Position numbers and translations under genes: made by a program
Assembly (NCBI GenBank): GCA_003445855.1
Contig: DMCG01000257.1
Location: 1-12,064, forward strand
Source: Spartobacteria bacterium
GTDB lineage: Bacteria; Verrucomicrobiota; Verrucomicrobiia; Chthoniobacterales; UBA10450
Length of the DNA: 12,064 nucleotides
Reading direction: 5' to 3'
Shown: piece after piece, positions 1 to 6,957 of the stretch
Layout: every line of letters begins with the position of its first letter
Numbering within the stretch: the first letter of the stretch is position 1
Notes under the pieces: model-generated
The model's input: the letters and a program-made list of their open reading frames with translations, nothing else
What the model was told of the DNA's origin: nothing
Databases searched by the model: none

Positions 1-22
1 TGAGATAGTCAAAGCTTCGATT

Positions 23-133
23 GTGAGATCCCTCCCTGTTCGGCTTCGCGCTCGCGCGCTTCGCTCAGGGCTTCGGCTATTCTTGCAGGGCAGCGGAGCC
101 TGCCCTGAGCTTGTCGAAGGGCTCGGGATGACA
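23..133. repeat. Intergenic repeat element with hairpin
   Basis: This non-coding stretch precedes the first gene. It contains a perfect inverted repeat, CAGGGCAG (86-93) and CTGCCCTG (100-107), around a 6-nt loop. It also contains CGCTTCGCTCAG (57-68), whose exact reverse complement recurs at 5484-5495 in another intergenic region. The segment with 'cctgccctgagcttgtcgaaggg' character resembles short dispersed repeats I recall from many environmental bacterial genomes; that is memory, not a search. No T-tract follows the hairpin, so it is not a clear terminator. Only 22 bases lie upstream, and nothing can be assigned to them. Confidence 0.5.
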
Positions 134-174
134 AATCGCGCACCCGGTTTGCTTGTGACACTTCCAGACACGCA

Positions 175-1239
175 ATGAGCACACTTCGCACGATTATCGT
201 CACCGGATCTGCGGGATTGATTGGTTCGGAAACAGTTAAACGATTTAGCCAGGATGGCGCGCATATCGTGGGGATCGACAATGACATGCGCGCACAATTT
301 TTCGGCGCGGAAGCTTCGACGAAGAAAACGCGCGACGATTTGATCGCAAACGTTCGCGGTTACGAACATCACAACATCGACATTCGCGATGCACCAGCAG
401 TCACGGAGTTATTCAAGCAACACGGGGGCAAGATCGACGCGATTGTGCATACGGCTTCGCAACCGTCGCACGATTGGGCGGCGCGCGATCCGCAGACCGA
501 TTTCACGGTCAATGCCAACGGCACACTGAATTTGCTGGAAGCCGCGAGAAATTTTTCTCCCGAGGCGCCATTTGTTTTTACATCGACAAACAAAGTTTAC
601 GGCGACACGCCAAACCGGCTGCCGCTGCGCGAGCTCGAGAAGCGCTGGGAAATCGAGACGGGGCATGAATACGAGACGGGAATTTCCGAAACGATGAGTA
701 TCGATCACACGAAGCATTCCCTCTTCGGCGCTTCAAAAGCTGCGGCCGATCTTCTCGTGCAGGAATATGGACGTTATTTCGGGATGCCGACCGTTTGTTT
801 TCGTGGCGGTTGCCTGACTGGACCGGCGCACGCCGGCACTGAGCTGCACGGCTTTCTCTCTTATCTCATGATCTGCACGGTGAGCGGCCGGCCCTACCGC
901 GTTTTTGGATACAAAGGCAAACAAGTGCGCGACAACATCCATAGCGTCGATCTCGTGGAAGCCTTCGCGGAGTTCATACACGCGCCGCGCCTCGGGGAAG
1001 TTTATAACATCGGCGGCAGCCGCCACTGCAATTGCTCGATGCTGGAAGCGATCGAGATGTGCGAGGAAATCAGCGGACGAAAATTAACCTGGCACTACGA
1101 AGAGGAGAACCGGATCGGCGATCACATCTGGTGGATTAGCGACGTGCGAAAGTTTCAGCAACACTATCCGGCATGGAAGTTTCGCTACGATCTGCGTGAG
1201 ATTTTGGAAGAAATTCATCGCGCTGTCGCACGAATGTAA
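175..1239 (+). CDS. NAD-dependent epimerase/dehydratase, extended SDR (CDP-paratose 2-epimerase-like)
   Basis: This 354-aa cytoplasmic protein has an N-terminal Rossmann fold. The dinucleotide motif GSAGLIG is at residues 11-17 and an acidic residue follows strand 2 (GIDND, 33-37), which suggests NAD(H). STNKVYGD (137-144) and the downstream sugar-binding half resemble the CDP-paratose/CDP-tyvelose 2-epimerase branch of nucleotide-sugar epimerases. The usual YxxxK is replaced by FGASK: Phe184 with Lys188. I recall relatives with the same SLFGASK segment, so this may be a subfamily trait rather than damage. [10 protein letters not shown] (251-260) is typical of extended SDRs. The likely role is nucleotide-sugar conversion for surface polysaccharide, but the substrate is unknown. 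ATG 175 begins the Rossmann strand after six residues and is the natural start; no Shine-Dalgarno is visible. The gene stands alone, with no other sugar gene beside it. Confidence 0.85.
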   Translation: MSTLRTIIVTGSAGLIGSETVKRFSQDGAHIVGIDNDMRAQFFGAEASTKKTRDDLIANVRGYEHHNIDIRDAPAVTELFKQHGGKIDAIVHTASQPSHDWAARDPQTDFTVNANGTLNLLEAARNFSPEAPFVFTSTNKVYGDTPNRLPLRELEKRWEIETGHEYETGISETMSIDHTKHSLFGASKAAADLLVQEYGRYFGMPTVCFRGGCLTGPAHAGTELHGFLSYLMICTVSGRPYRVFGYKGKQVRDNIHSVDLVEAFAEFIHAPRLGEVYNIGGSRHCNCSMLEAIEMCEEISGRKLTWHYEEENRIGDHIWWISDVRKFQQHYPAWKFRYDLREILEEIHRAVARM

Positions 1240-1323
1240 TTGATTGACTCGCCGCCCAGCTCGTCAACCCTCTCGGGCCTGCCCGTCTACGTCGCGCGGC
1301 TCCCGCCGGCTCCGTTGTCGATC

Positions 1324-1677
1324 TTAGTACTGTTCGCCTTCGTCGTCTTTCGCGGGCACCGCCCAGTCTTCGATCGCGTAAGCATGAAGCATCACCGCGA
1401 TCAAGTAGACGAAAAAGAGACCGACGCCGAACCCGGCAGACGCAAATGCGGCGAGTAGCACAAAGATTCCCGCCGGGATCGCCCCGGCCATCCACAAGAA
1501 ACCGGCGAGTTTGTGTCCTTTATAAATATGACCCAGTCCCGGAATGATGCTCAAAAGCACGGCAACCGCGTCGCTTGCTTTTCCTTCTGCCGTTTCGGTG
1601 TCGGCGCGAGTCCAATCGCAGCGATTGCACCTCTGCGCGTCTTTGGGCAACAAGTTTCCGCAATACGGACACGGCAT
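1324..1677 (-). CDS. Small zinc-ribbon membrane protein (TM2-like)
   Basis: From ATG 1677 the product is 117 aa. The N-terminus is a zinc ribbon with two CxxC knuckles: C3/C6 in CPYC and C17/C20 in CNRC. A short acidic linker follows. From about residue 37 come two to three hydrophobic segments (about 37-55, 57-80, 82-103), beginning with SIIPGLGHIYKGHKLAGF. That segment resembles the Pro-Gly-x-Gly-x-x-Tyr signature of TM2-type membrane domains. The tail is acidic (DDEGEQY). The function is unknown; a membrane protein with a cytosolic metal-binding head is the safest description. The start is uncertain: an in-frame GTG at 1731 would add 18 residues (VEYTDAPPTEQQ...), and neither start has a Shine-Dalgarno. 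The stop codon TAA overlaps a copy of the iterated 10-mer (1316-1325). The gene converges on the epimerase with an 84-bp gap and diverges from the Nif3-like gene. Confidence 0.75.
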   Translation of the reverse strand: MPCPYCGNLLPKDAQRCNRCDWTRADTETAEGKASDAVAVLLSIIPGLGHIYKGHKLAGFLWMAGAIPAGIFVLLAAFASAGFGVGLFFVYLIAVMLHAYAIEDWAVPAKDDEGEQY

Positions 1678-1793
1678 CGTGTTCGGGCCGCCAGATTGCT
1701 GCTCCGTCGGAGGTGCGTCGGTGTACTCCACGTTCGTGAAGCTCAACGTCACAAGGCGCGCGCGATTCGTCAAGAAAACTCGCGTTAGCGAAG

Positions 1794-1827
1794 TGTAGAG
1801 GCGCTCGCCGCGGCGAGCGCCTCTACA
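1794..1827. repeat. 34-bp perfect palindrome between divergent genes
   Basis: The half-site TGTAGAGGCGCTCGCCG is followed directly by its exact reverse complement, giving a perfect 34-bp palindrome. It lies between the zinc-ribbon gene (leftward) and the Nif3-like gene (rightward), so it cannot be a terminator for either, and no T-tract is present. It could be a REP/MITE-like dispersed palindrome, a cruciform, or a regulatory site for both genes. I favour a dispersed repeat because of its length and symmetry. Confidence 0.75.
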
Positions 1828-1852
1828 TCTGCTCGTGCAAAATTGAATGCGC

Positions 1853-1857
1853 GGGGA
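1853..1857 (+). promoter_or_regulatory. Shine-Dalgarno-like GGGGA deciding the Nif3 start
   Basis: GGGGA lies 6 nt upstream of ATG 1864. It is the only convincing Shine-Dalgarno-like sequence seen before any gene in this window. It favours ATG 1864 over the in-frame ATGs at 1843 and 1870. Confidence 0.5.
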
Positions 1858-1863
1858 CAAGAT

Positions 1864-2625
1864 ATGGCAATGTCTTCGCTCGCCGAAATAATTAAATACA
1901 CAGACCACTATCTGCGGATTCGGGAAATTGGTGACTGGGAGAATGCGCTCAACGGTCTGCAAATCGAAAACCCAGGCCGCGTCACGAAAATTGGCGCGGC
2001 CGTGGATGTGTCTACGCGCGTTCTGACCGCCGCCGCAAAACAAGATGTCGATCTTTTGCTCGTGCATCACGGCTTGTTCTGGCCGGGACTGCAAACCGTT
2101 ACCGGCGCATTCCATCGACAATTAAAGCTCGCACTTGAAAACGGCATTGCTGTTTACAGTGCGCATCTTCCGCTGGACATCCATCCGGAAGTCGGCAACA
2201 ACGCGCAACTGGCTGCGGCGCTCGGGTTAAGATCGACAACCCGATTTTTTGAAGAGAAAGGACAACTCATTGGATTAAAAGCGCGTGCTTCCATTCCTCG
2301 CGATGAGCTTGTGCGCAAACTCGAGAAGTCGTTAGGCGGGAAGGTCAAAGCGTTTGCATTTGGTCCGAAGAAAACAAAAACGATCGGGATCATTACGGGC
2401 GGAGCCGGCTCGGAAATTTATCGCGTCGCGCAAGAAAAGATCGACATGTTCATCACCGGCGAAGCGCCGCATTGGGCCGCCGTCGCTGCCGAAGAGCTCG
2501 GCATCAATTTGATTCTCGGAGGCCACTACGCCACCGAAACCTTCGGCGTGAAAGCGCTCGCCGCACGCCTGTCGAAAAAATTTTCGCTGCCGTGGCAATT
2601 CATCGATCGCCCAACCGGACTTTGA
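1864..2625 (+). CDS. Nif3-like dinuclear metal center protein (YbgI/DUF34 family)
   Basis: This 253-aa cytoplasmic protein has the length of single-domain family members such as E. coli YbgI. All expected metal ligands are visible: H68-H69 in LLVHHGLFW, H101 and D105 in SAHLPLD, and H221 and E225 in GGHYATE. These bind a dinuclear metal site in a toroidal hexamer in known structures. The family is often annotated as 'GTP cyclohydrolase 1 type 2 homolog', but its physiological role is not firmly established, so no reaction is assigned. ATG 1864 is chosen because of GGGGA at 1853-1857; the ATG at 1843 would add seven residues. murJ starts 52 bp downstream on the same strand, so cotranscription is plausible. 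Three exact copies of the iterated 10-mer lie inside the gene (2046, 2229, 2437), read in three different phases. Confidence 0.92.
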   Translation: MAMSSLAEIIKYTDHYLRIREIGDWENALNGLQIENPGRVTKIGAAVDVSTRVLTAAAKQDVDLLLVHHGLFWPGLQTVTGAFHRQLKLALENGIAVYSAHLPLDIHPEVGNNAQLAAALGLRSTTRFFEEKGQLIGLKARASIPRDELVRKLEKSLGGKVKAFAFGPKKTKTIGIITGGAGSEIYRVAQEKIDMFITGEAPHWAAVAAEELGINLILGGHYATETFGVKALAARLSKKFSLPWQFIDRPTGL

Positions 2626-2677
2626 TCGGGGAAGTTTGTGCTTTCGTAAAATCTAAGACGCTGTTCTTTGTTCGCCG

Positions 2678-4291
2678 ATGGCTGAGGCGCAAGATCGACA
2701 TATAAGTGCACGCGCGACCGGAATCGTGGGCATCGCGATTTTGTGCAGCCGTGTCCTGGGGCTCATTCGCGAGGTGGTGATCGCGGCGCTTTTCGGCGCG
2801 ACGCGGAACATGGACGCATTCCTGACCGCGTTTCGCGCACCGAACATGTTGCGCGATTTGTTCGCGGAAGGCGCGCTGTCCACTGCCTTCGTGACGACGT
2901 TTTCGCGTCGGATCGCGACCGAAGGCGACAAATCGGCGTGGCGACTCGCGAGCAAAGTCGCCACGCTCACGCTGGTTTTCATGAGCGCGCTTACGCTGCT
3001 CGGTATCGTTTTCGCCCCCGTCCTCATCAAAATTCTCGCGCCCGGTTTCCCCATCGACAAGGCGGAGCTGACCATTCTGCTCACGCGGATCATGTTCCCG
3101 TTCATCCTGCTTGTTTCGCTCGCTGCGCTGGCGATGGGAATGTTGAATGCGAAGCACGTCTTCGGCATGCCGGCGATGGCTTCGAGCTTTTTCAATCTCG
3201 GTTCGATCATCGGCGGTGTCGCGCTTTGTTATTGGCTAGATCCGCAACCAAATTGGCGGCATCCGCATTTCGGTGAGCGCGGCCTCGTCGGGCTTTCGAT
3301 CGCCACGTTGATTGGCGGATTTTTGCAACTCATCGTGCAGTTTCCGGCACTTCGCCGCGTCGGTTTCAAATTCCGGCCGGATTTCAATTGGCGCGATTCG
3401 GGCGTGCGCACCATTTTGATTTTGATGGGACCGGCAACGATCGCGGCGAGTGCCGTGCAGATAAATGTTGCCGTGAACAGCGGTTTTGCCTCCGCCCTCG
3501 GCGATGGCCCGATGACGTGGTTGAACATCGCATTTCGATTGATGCAATTACCGCTCGGAATTTTCGGCGTCGCAGTCGGAACGGTCACTTTGCCACTTGT
3601 TTCGCGCAACGCAGCCATTGGCGATCTGCCCGGATTTCGGTCGGCGCTCGCGCACGCCATGCGTCTCGTCATGCTGCTTACCATTCCGTCAGCGATCGGA
3701 TTGATCTTTCTCGCGCATCCGATCATCAGCCTGATTTATGAGCACGGACGTTTTACGCCCGAGGCAACGCGACAAACCGCGGCGGCTCTTCGCTTTTACG
3801 CCATCGGTCTCGCCGCTTATTCTGCGGTGAAAGTTCTGGCGCCGGCATTTTACGCGCTCGATAAACGTCATCTGCCGATGCTCGTAAGCTTGTTGTCGAT
3901 CTTGGTGAACTTCTGCCTGAACTGGTTGTTCACTTTTCATCTCGGTCTCGGCCATCGGGGGCTCGCACTTTCCACGAGCCTCGTCGCCATCACCAATTTG
4001 CTGCTCTTATATATAATGATGCGCCGCTACGCCCGCCGGCTCGAGACGGGCGCGATGTTGAAATTGCTCGGCAAGCTTTTGGTCGCTGGGGCCATTCTCG
4101 CCGCTATTTGCTGGCTAGCCTTGCAATTTCTCTTCACGCCAGGCGCACGGTTGCCGGAGTGGAAAATGATTGTCGATGTAACGATTACAATCGCGATCGG
4201 CGCCACCGCATTTTTCGGGACAGCATTTTTGCTCCGCGTTTCTGAACTGGACGACGTCGTCGAATTGATTCGCCGTCGATTTCGATCGTAA
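2678..4291 (+). CDS. murJ: Lipid II flippase MurJ (MviN)
   Basis: This 537-aa polytopic membrane protein of the MOP superfamily (about 14 hydrophobic segments along its length) flips lipid II across the inner membrane for peptidoglycan synthesis. The first helix carries SRVLGLIRE, so R25 and R31 correspond to the essential R18 and R24 of E. coli MurJ. D46 in NMDAF matches D39, R59 in NMLRD matches R52, and R287 in AFRLMQLP matches R270. LFAEGALSTAFV (61-72) is a family hallmark. The C-terminal helices end in a basic tail. ATG 2678 is chosen because it precedes the first helix by about 12 residues; no Shine-Dalgarno is seen. Codons 5-8 (QDRH) are encoded by an iterated 10-mer copy at 2691-2700. 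The stop lies 2 bp from the stop of the convergent trans-sulfuration gene. Confidence 0.96.
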   Translation: MAEAQDRHISARATGIVGIAILCSRVLGLIREVVIAALFGATRNMDAFLTAFRAPNMLRDLFAEGALSTAFVTTFSRRIATEGDKSAWRLASKVATLTLVFMSALTLLGIVFAPVLIKILAPGFPIDKAELTILLTRIMFPFILLVSLAALAMGMLNAKHVFGMPAMASSFFNLGSIIGGVALCYWLDPQPNWRHPHFGERGLVGLSIATLIGGFLQLIVQFPALRRVGFKFRPDFNWRDSGVRTILILMGPATIAASAVQINVAVNSGFASALGDGPMTWLNIAFRLMQLPLGIFGVAVGTVTLPLVSRNAAIGDLPGFRSALAHAMRLVMLLTIPSAIGLIFLAHPIISLIYEHGRFTPEATRQTAAALRFYAIGLAAYSAVKVLAPAFYALDKRHLPMLVSLLSILVNFCLNWLFTFHLGLGHRGLALSTSLVAITNLLLLYIMMRRYARRLETGAMLKLLGKLLVAGAILAAICWLALQFLFTPGARLPEWKMIVDVTITIAIGATAFFGTAFLLRVSELDDVVELIRRRFRS

Positions 4292-4293
4292 AG

Positions 4294-5409
4294 TTATCCG
4301 AGCGCTTGATCGAGATCTTCGATCAGGTCGTCTGCATTCTCGAGCCCGATTGACAATCGCAGCAGACCTTCCGGCGAAGTTGTGCCGGGGCCTTCGATCG
4401 AAGCGCGATGCTCGATCAAACTTTCCACGCCGCCTAAACTGGTGGCGCGAATGAAGATTTTTGTTTTTGCCGCGACGTTCATCGCAGCGTCGCGACCACC
4501 TTTGGCTTCGAAAGAGAGCATCCCGCCGTACATCGACATCTGCTTTTGCGCAATCTCATGACCGGGATGCGAGGGCAATCCGGGATAATGCACCCGCTCC
4601 ACTTGTCGATGTTGCGCGAGAAAATCCGCAACCTTCGCCGCGTTCTCGCAATGCGCGCGCATTCGCCACGGCAATGTGCGCATACCGCGCAGTATCAGCC
4701 AGCAATCAAAAGGCGAGGGGACGGCGCCGCCTGAATATTGAATGCTGCGAATGCGCTGGAAAAATTCATTGTCGATCTTGGCAATCACAATCCCGCCGGC
4801 CACGTCGCAATGGCCGCCGAAATATTTTGTCGTCGAATGCACAATCAGATCGGCGTCGAGATCGAACGGCCGCTGTAGCACGGGTGCCCACGTATTGTCA
4901 CAGACACAGAGCGCGCCCGCTTCGTGAACAATTCGCGCGACCGCGGCAAGATCGACAACTTTCAGCAGCGGATTCGACGGCGTTTCGATCCAGGCCAATT
5001 TCGTTTTCGGGCGCAAAGCTTTTTTGACTTCAGCGAGATTGCTCATGTCGATGAAATCGGCTTCGAGTCCCCAGCGCAGAAAAATTTCACGGAGTAGCCG
5101 CGACGTGCCGTAGTAAGCATCGATATGCGCGAGGACGTGATCTCCCGGCGCGAGCGCCTGAAAAATAGCCATGGTTGCTCCCGTTCCGGAACCAAAGGCG
5201 GCAGCGGCCGCGCCGCCTTCGAGCGCGCTGACTCCTTGCTCCAGCGCCTGGCGATTTGGATTGTTATTGCGCGTGTACATGAACCCGCGCGAGTACGTGC
5301 CTTCGATGTCCCGCTCGAAAGTGGTGGAAAGATGAATGGGCGTGGAGACAGCACCGGTCGCTGGATCGATCGCGTGACCGGCATGCACCGCTAAAGTTTC
5401 AATTTTCAT
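4294..5409 (-). CDS. PLP-dependent trans-sulfuration enzyme (cystathionine gamma-synthase/lyase family)
   Basis: This 371-aa fold-type I PLP enzyme belongs to the Cys/Met metabolism family. Visible cofactor residues are Lys195 in HSTTKYFGGH (Schiff base), D171 in VCDNTW (pyridine nitrogen), Y45 and R47 in MYTRNNNPN (phosphate, from the partner subunit), Y100 in AYYGTSR (ring stacking) and R351 in LLRLSIG (substrate carboxylate). GGVESLIEH (326-334) is characteristic. Just after it, the usual MTHA-type segment is replaced by RASIEGPGTTSP. Synthase, gamma-lyase and related activities cannot be told apart from sequence alone. The likely role is cystathionine or homocysteine/cysteine interconversion in the cytoplasm. 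It is monocistronic here, and no methionine-pathway neighbour helps. ATG 5409 gives the standard N-terminus (METLAVHAG-type). Two iterated 10-mer copies lie inside (4770, 4948). Confidence 0.93.
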   Translation of the reverse strand: MKIETLAVHAGHAIDPATGAVSTPIHLSTTFERDIEGTYSRGFMYTRNNNPNRQALEQGVSALEGGAAAAAFGSGTGATMAIFQALAPGDHVLAHIDAYYGTSRLLREIFLRWGLEADFIDMSNLAEVKKALRPKTKLAWIETPSNPLLKVVDLAAVARIVHEAGALCVCDNTWAPVLQRPFDLDADLIVHSTTKYFGGHCDVAGGIVIAKIDNEFFQRIRSIQYSGGAVPSPFDCWLILRGMRTLPWRMRAHCENAAKVADFLAQHRQVERVHYPGLPSHPGHEIAQKQMSMYGGMLSFEAKGGRDAAMNVAAKTKIFIRATSLGGVESLIEHRASIEGPGTTSPEGLLRLSIGLENADDLIEDLDQALG

Positions 5410-5479
5410 GGCGAGGTTATTTTTCCAAAAGATTAAGTCTCACATTGGGTTGTTAGCAACACGTTCCCACTCGCGTTGT

Positions 5480-5504
5480 CAGTCTGAGCGAAGCGAAGAA
5501 TCTC
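5480..5504. repeat. Dispersed intergenic repeat fragment
   Basis: The segment contains CTGAGCGAAGCG (5484-5495), the exact inverse of 57-68. It continues into 'aagaatctc', while the first copy is preceded by 'gagatc', which suggests two members of one repeat family in opposite orientation. It lies in the 279-bp non-coding interval between the trans-sulfuration gene and the glutamate dehydrogenase. I recall similar sequences in many environmental genomes, but cannot verify that here. Confidence 0.5.
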
Positions 5505-5545
5505 TTAAAGAATGCGTGTGGTGGAAAATCTCCCGAACATCCCAT

Positions 5546-5559
5546 GCGAGGTCCCTCGC
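5546..5559. repeat. Short perfect hairpin in intergenic region
   Basis: GCGAGG (5546-5551) and CCTCGC (5554-5559) form a perfect 6-bp stem with a 2-nt turn. The sequence stays AT-rich further on (a run of seven A at 5587-5593), but no T-tract follows the hairpin on either strand closely enough for a standard terminator. It probably belongs to the same repeat cluster as 5480-5504. Confidence 0.4.
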
Positions 5560-5612
5560 GATGATGGCGAAAACGCCTGGCGCTTTAAAAAAATGGGATA
5601 CGTGATTTCAAT

Positions 5613-5641
5613 TTGACGGCTCGATTTGTCGAGCGCAAATA
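5613..5641 (+). promoter_or_regulatory. Possible promoter/operator upstream of glutamate dehydrogenase
   Basis: TTGACG (5613-5618) matches a sigma70 -35 box. Directly after it lies a dyad, GCTCGA (5619-5624), 4-nt gap, TCGAGC (5629-5634), placed where a repressor or activator would overlap the spacer. The -10 at 17-18 bp spacing (CAAATA/AAATAC, about 5636-5642) is poor, so the promoter call is weak. The dyad itself is exact. If a TTG start at 5626 were real, the dyad would lie at the translation start instead. Confidence 0.3.
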
Positions 5642-5688
5642 CCAACTGCATTTCCAGACCGGATGTTTTAGCTTCCAACTTTCGCCCA

Positions 5689-6951
5689 ATGCACATTTAC
5701 GAAGACGAAATGTTCAAAATGGCCTGCGATCAATTCCAGGTCATCGCCGATTACCTGAGCATCGATCAGAACGATCGCGAGCGCCTTATGTATCCGAAGC
5801 GCGCCATCGCGGTGACGCTGCCGGTTCACATGGACGACGGCAGCACGCGCACGTTTCAAGGTTATCGCGTGCAACATCATCTCACGCTCGGGCCAACAAA
5901 AGGCGGCACGCGTTTCGCGCCCTCGCTCTCGATGGGTGAGACCGCCGCGCTCGCCATGTGGATGAGTTGGAAGTGCGCGCTCTCGAATTTGCCCTACGGC
6001 GGAGCGAAAGGCGGCGTCGCGGTCGATCCGACAAAACTTTCGCGCACCGAATTGGAAGGCGTCTCGCGGCGCTACATGCAGGAAATGATTCCGTTTGTCG
6101 GACCGCACACCGACATCATGGGACCGGACATGGGCACGAACGAACAAATCATGGCGTGGTTCATGGACACCTATTCGGTTTATCAAGGTTATGCCGTGAA
6201 TGAAATTGTAACGGGCAAACCGGTCTCGATCGGCGGCACGGAAGGTCGACGCGAAGCGACTGGCCGCGGCGTCGTTTATCTCATCGAGCGCGCGATGGAC
6301 ATGTTGAAGCTCGATCCGGAAAAATGCACCGCGATCGTGCAAGGCTTCGGCAACGTCGGTTCGGTCGCGGCTTTGTCGCTCGCGCTCAAGACCGGCGTCA
6401 AAGTTGTCGGCATCAGCGATGCCTTCGCTGCGCTTTACAATCCAAAAGGAATCGATGTGAAGGCAGCCGAACAACACGTGCTGAAGAAAGGAAACTTGCG
6501 CGCGTTTTGCCAGGACGATCATGTCGATCCTAACGAGCTGCTGACGATGAAGTGCGACGTGCTCGTACCAGCCGCGGTCGACCGCGTCATCACTGGCAAA
6601 AATGCGGGGAAATTGCAGTGCCGTATTCTGGCCGAAGGCGCAAACGGTCCGACCACGCCGGAAGCAGATCTGATCCTTGAGAAGCATTGGGATGAGATCT
6701 TTGTGATTCCAGACATCCTATGCAACGCCGGCGGAGTGATTGTTTCCTACTTCGAGTGGGTGCAAGGTTTGCAGAGTTTTCTCTGGAGCGAAACCGAAGT
6801 GACCGACAAACTTTTCCGGATCCTCGAGCATTCCTTTAGCCAGGTGATTCGACGCGCGAAAGAGCATAAAATCGCCCATCGCACGGCGGCGATGGCCATC
6901 GGCGTCGAGCGTGTCTTGAGGGCGAAAAAGACACGGGGCTTGTTCCCATGA
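5689..6951 (+). CDS. Glutamate dehydrogenase (Glu/Leu/Phe/Val dehydrogenase family)
   Basis: From ATG 5689 the product is 420 aa, the usual length of hexameric bacterial glutamate dehydrogenases. It catalyses reversible oxidative deamination of glutamate to 2-oxoglutarate and ammonia. Substrate-binding lysines are visible at K71 (GPTKGGTRF) and K95 (MSWKCAL). The catalytic lysine is K107 in LPYGGAKGG, and D147 lies in GPDMGTNE. The C-terminal Rossmann domain has GFGNVGS (219-225), and D244 (GISDAF) at the end of the second strand suggests NAD preference. That would fit a catabolic role, which is inference. A TTG at 5626 would extend it by 21 residues, but ATG 5689 matches the family start better; neither has a Shine-Dalgarno. 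The aldose epimerase-like gene starts 6 bp after the stop. No exact iterated 10-mer lies in the gene, only a 9/10 match at 6522-6531. Confidence 0.93.
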   Translation: MHIYEDEMFKMACDQFQVIADYLSIDQNDRERLMYPKRAIAVTLPVHMDDGSTRTFQGYRVQHHLTLGPTKGGTRFAPSLSMGETAALAMWMSWKCALSNLPYGGAKGGVAVDPTKLSRTELEGVSRRYMQEMIPFVGPHTDIMGPDMGTNEQIMAWFMDTYSVYQGYAVNEIVTGKPVSIGGTEGRREATGRGVVYLIERAMDMLKLDPEKCTAIVQGFGNVGSVAALSLALKTGVKVVGISDAFAALYNPKGIDVKAAEQHVLKKGNLRAFCQDDHVDPNELLTMKCDVLVPAAVDRVITGKNAGKLQCRILAEGANGPTTPEADLILEKHWDEIFVIPDILCNAGGVIVSYFEWVQGLQSFLWSETEVTDKLFRILEHSFSQVIRRAKEHKIAHRTAAMAIGVERVLRAKKTRGLFP

Positions 6952-6957
6952 GCCCCG

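Noticed and set aside
1274..1285. CGGGC-CT-GCCCG as a terminator between the convergent genes
   Set aside because: The stem is only 5 bp with a 2-nt loop and no T-tract follows on either strand.
1732..2121. Long N-terminal extension of the zinc-ribbon protein (leftward frame up to 2121)
   Set aside because: The extension would run through the palindrome and antisense to the well-supported Nif3-like gene, and its composition looks like a shadow frame.
5626..5688. TTG start of glutamate dehydrogenase at 5626
   Set aside because: The extra 21 residues do not look like the family N-terminus, and ATG 5689 gives the standard 420-aa length; kept only as an alternative.
5668..6687. Long leftward open frame of 339 codons
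   Set aside because: It lies antisense to the clearly conserved glutamate dehydrogenase and its product is Arg/His-rich, typical of a shadow frame in GC-biased DNA.
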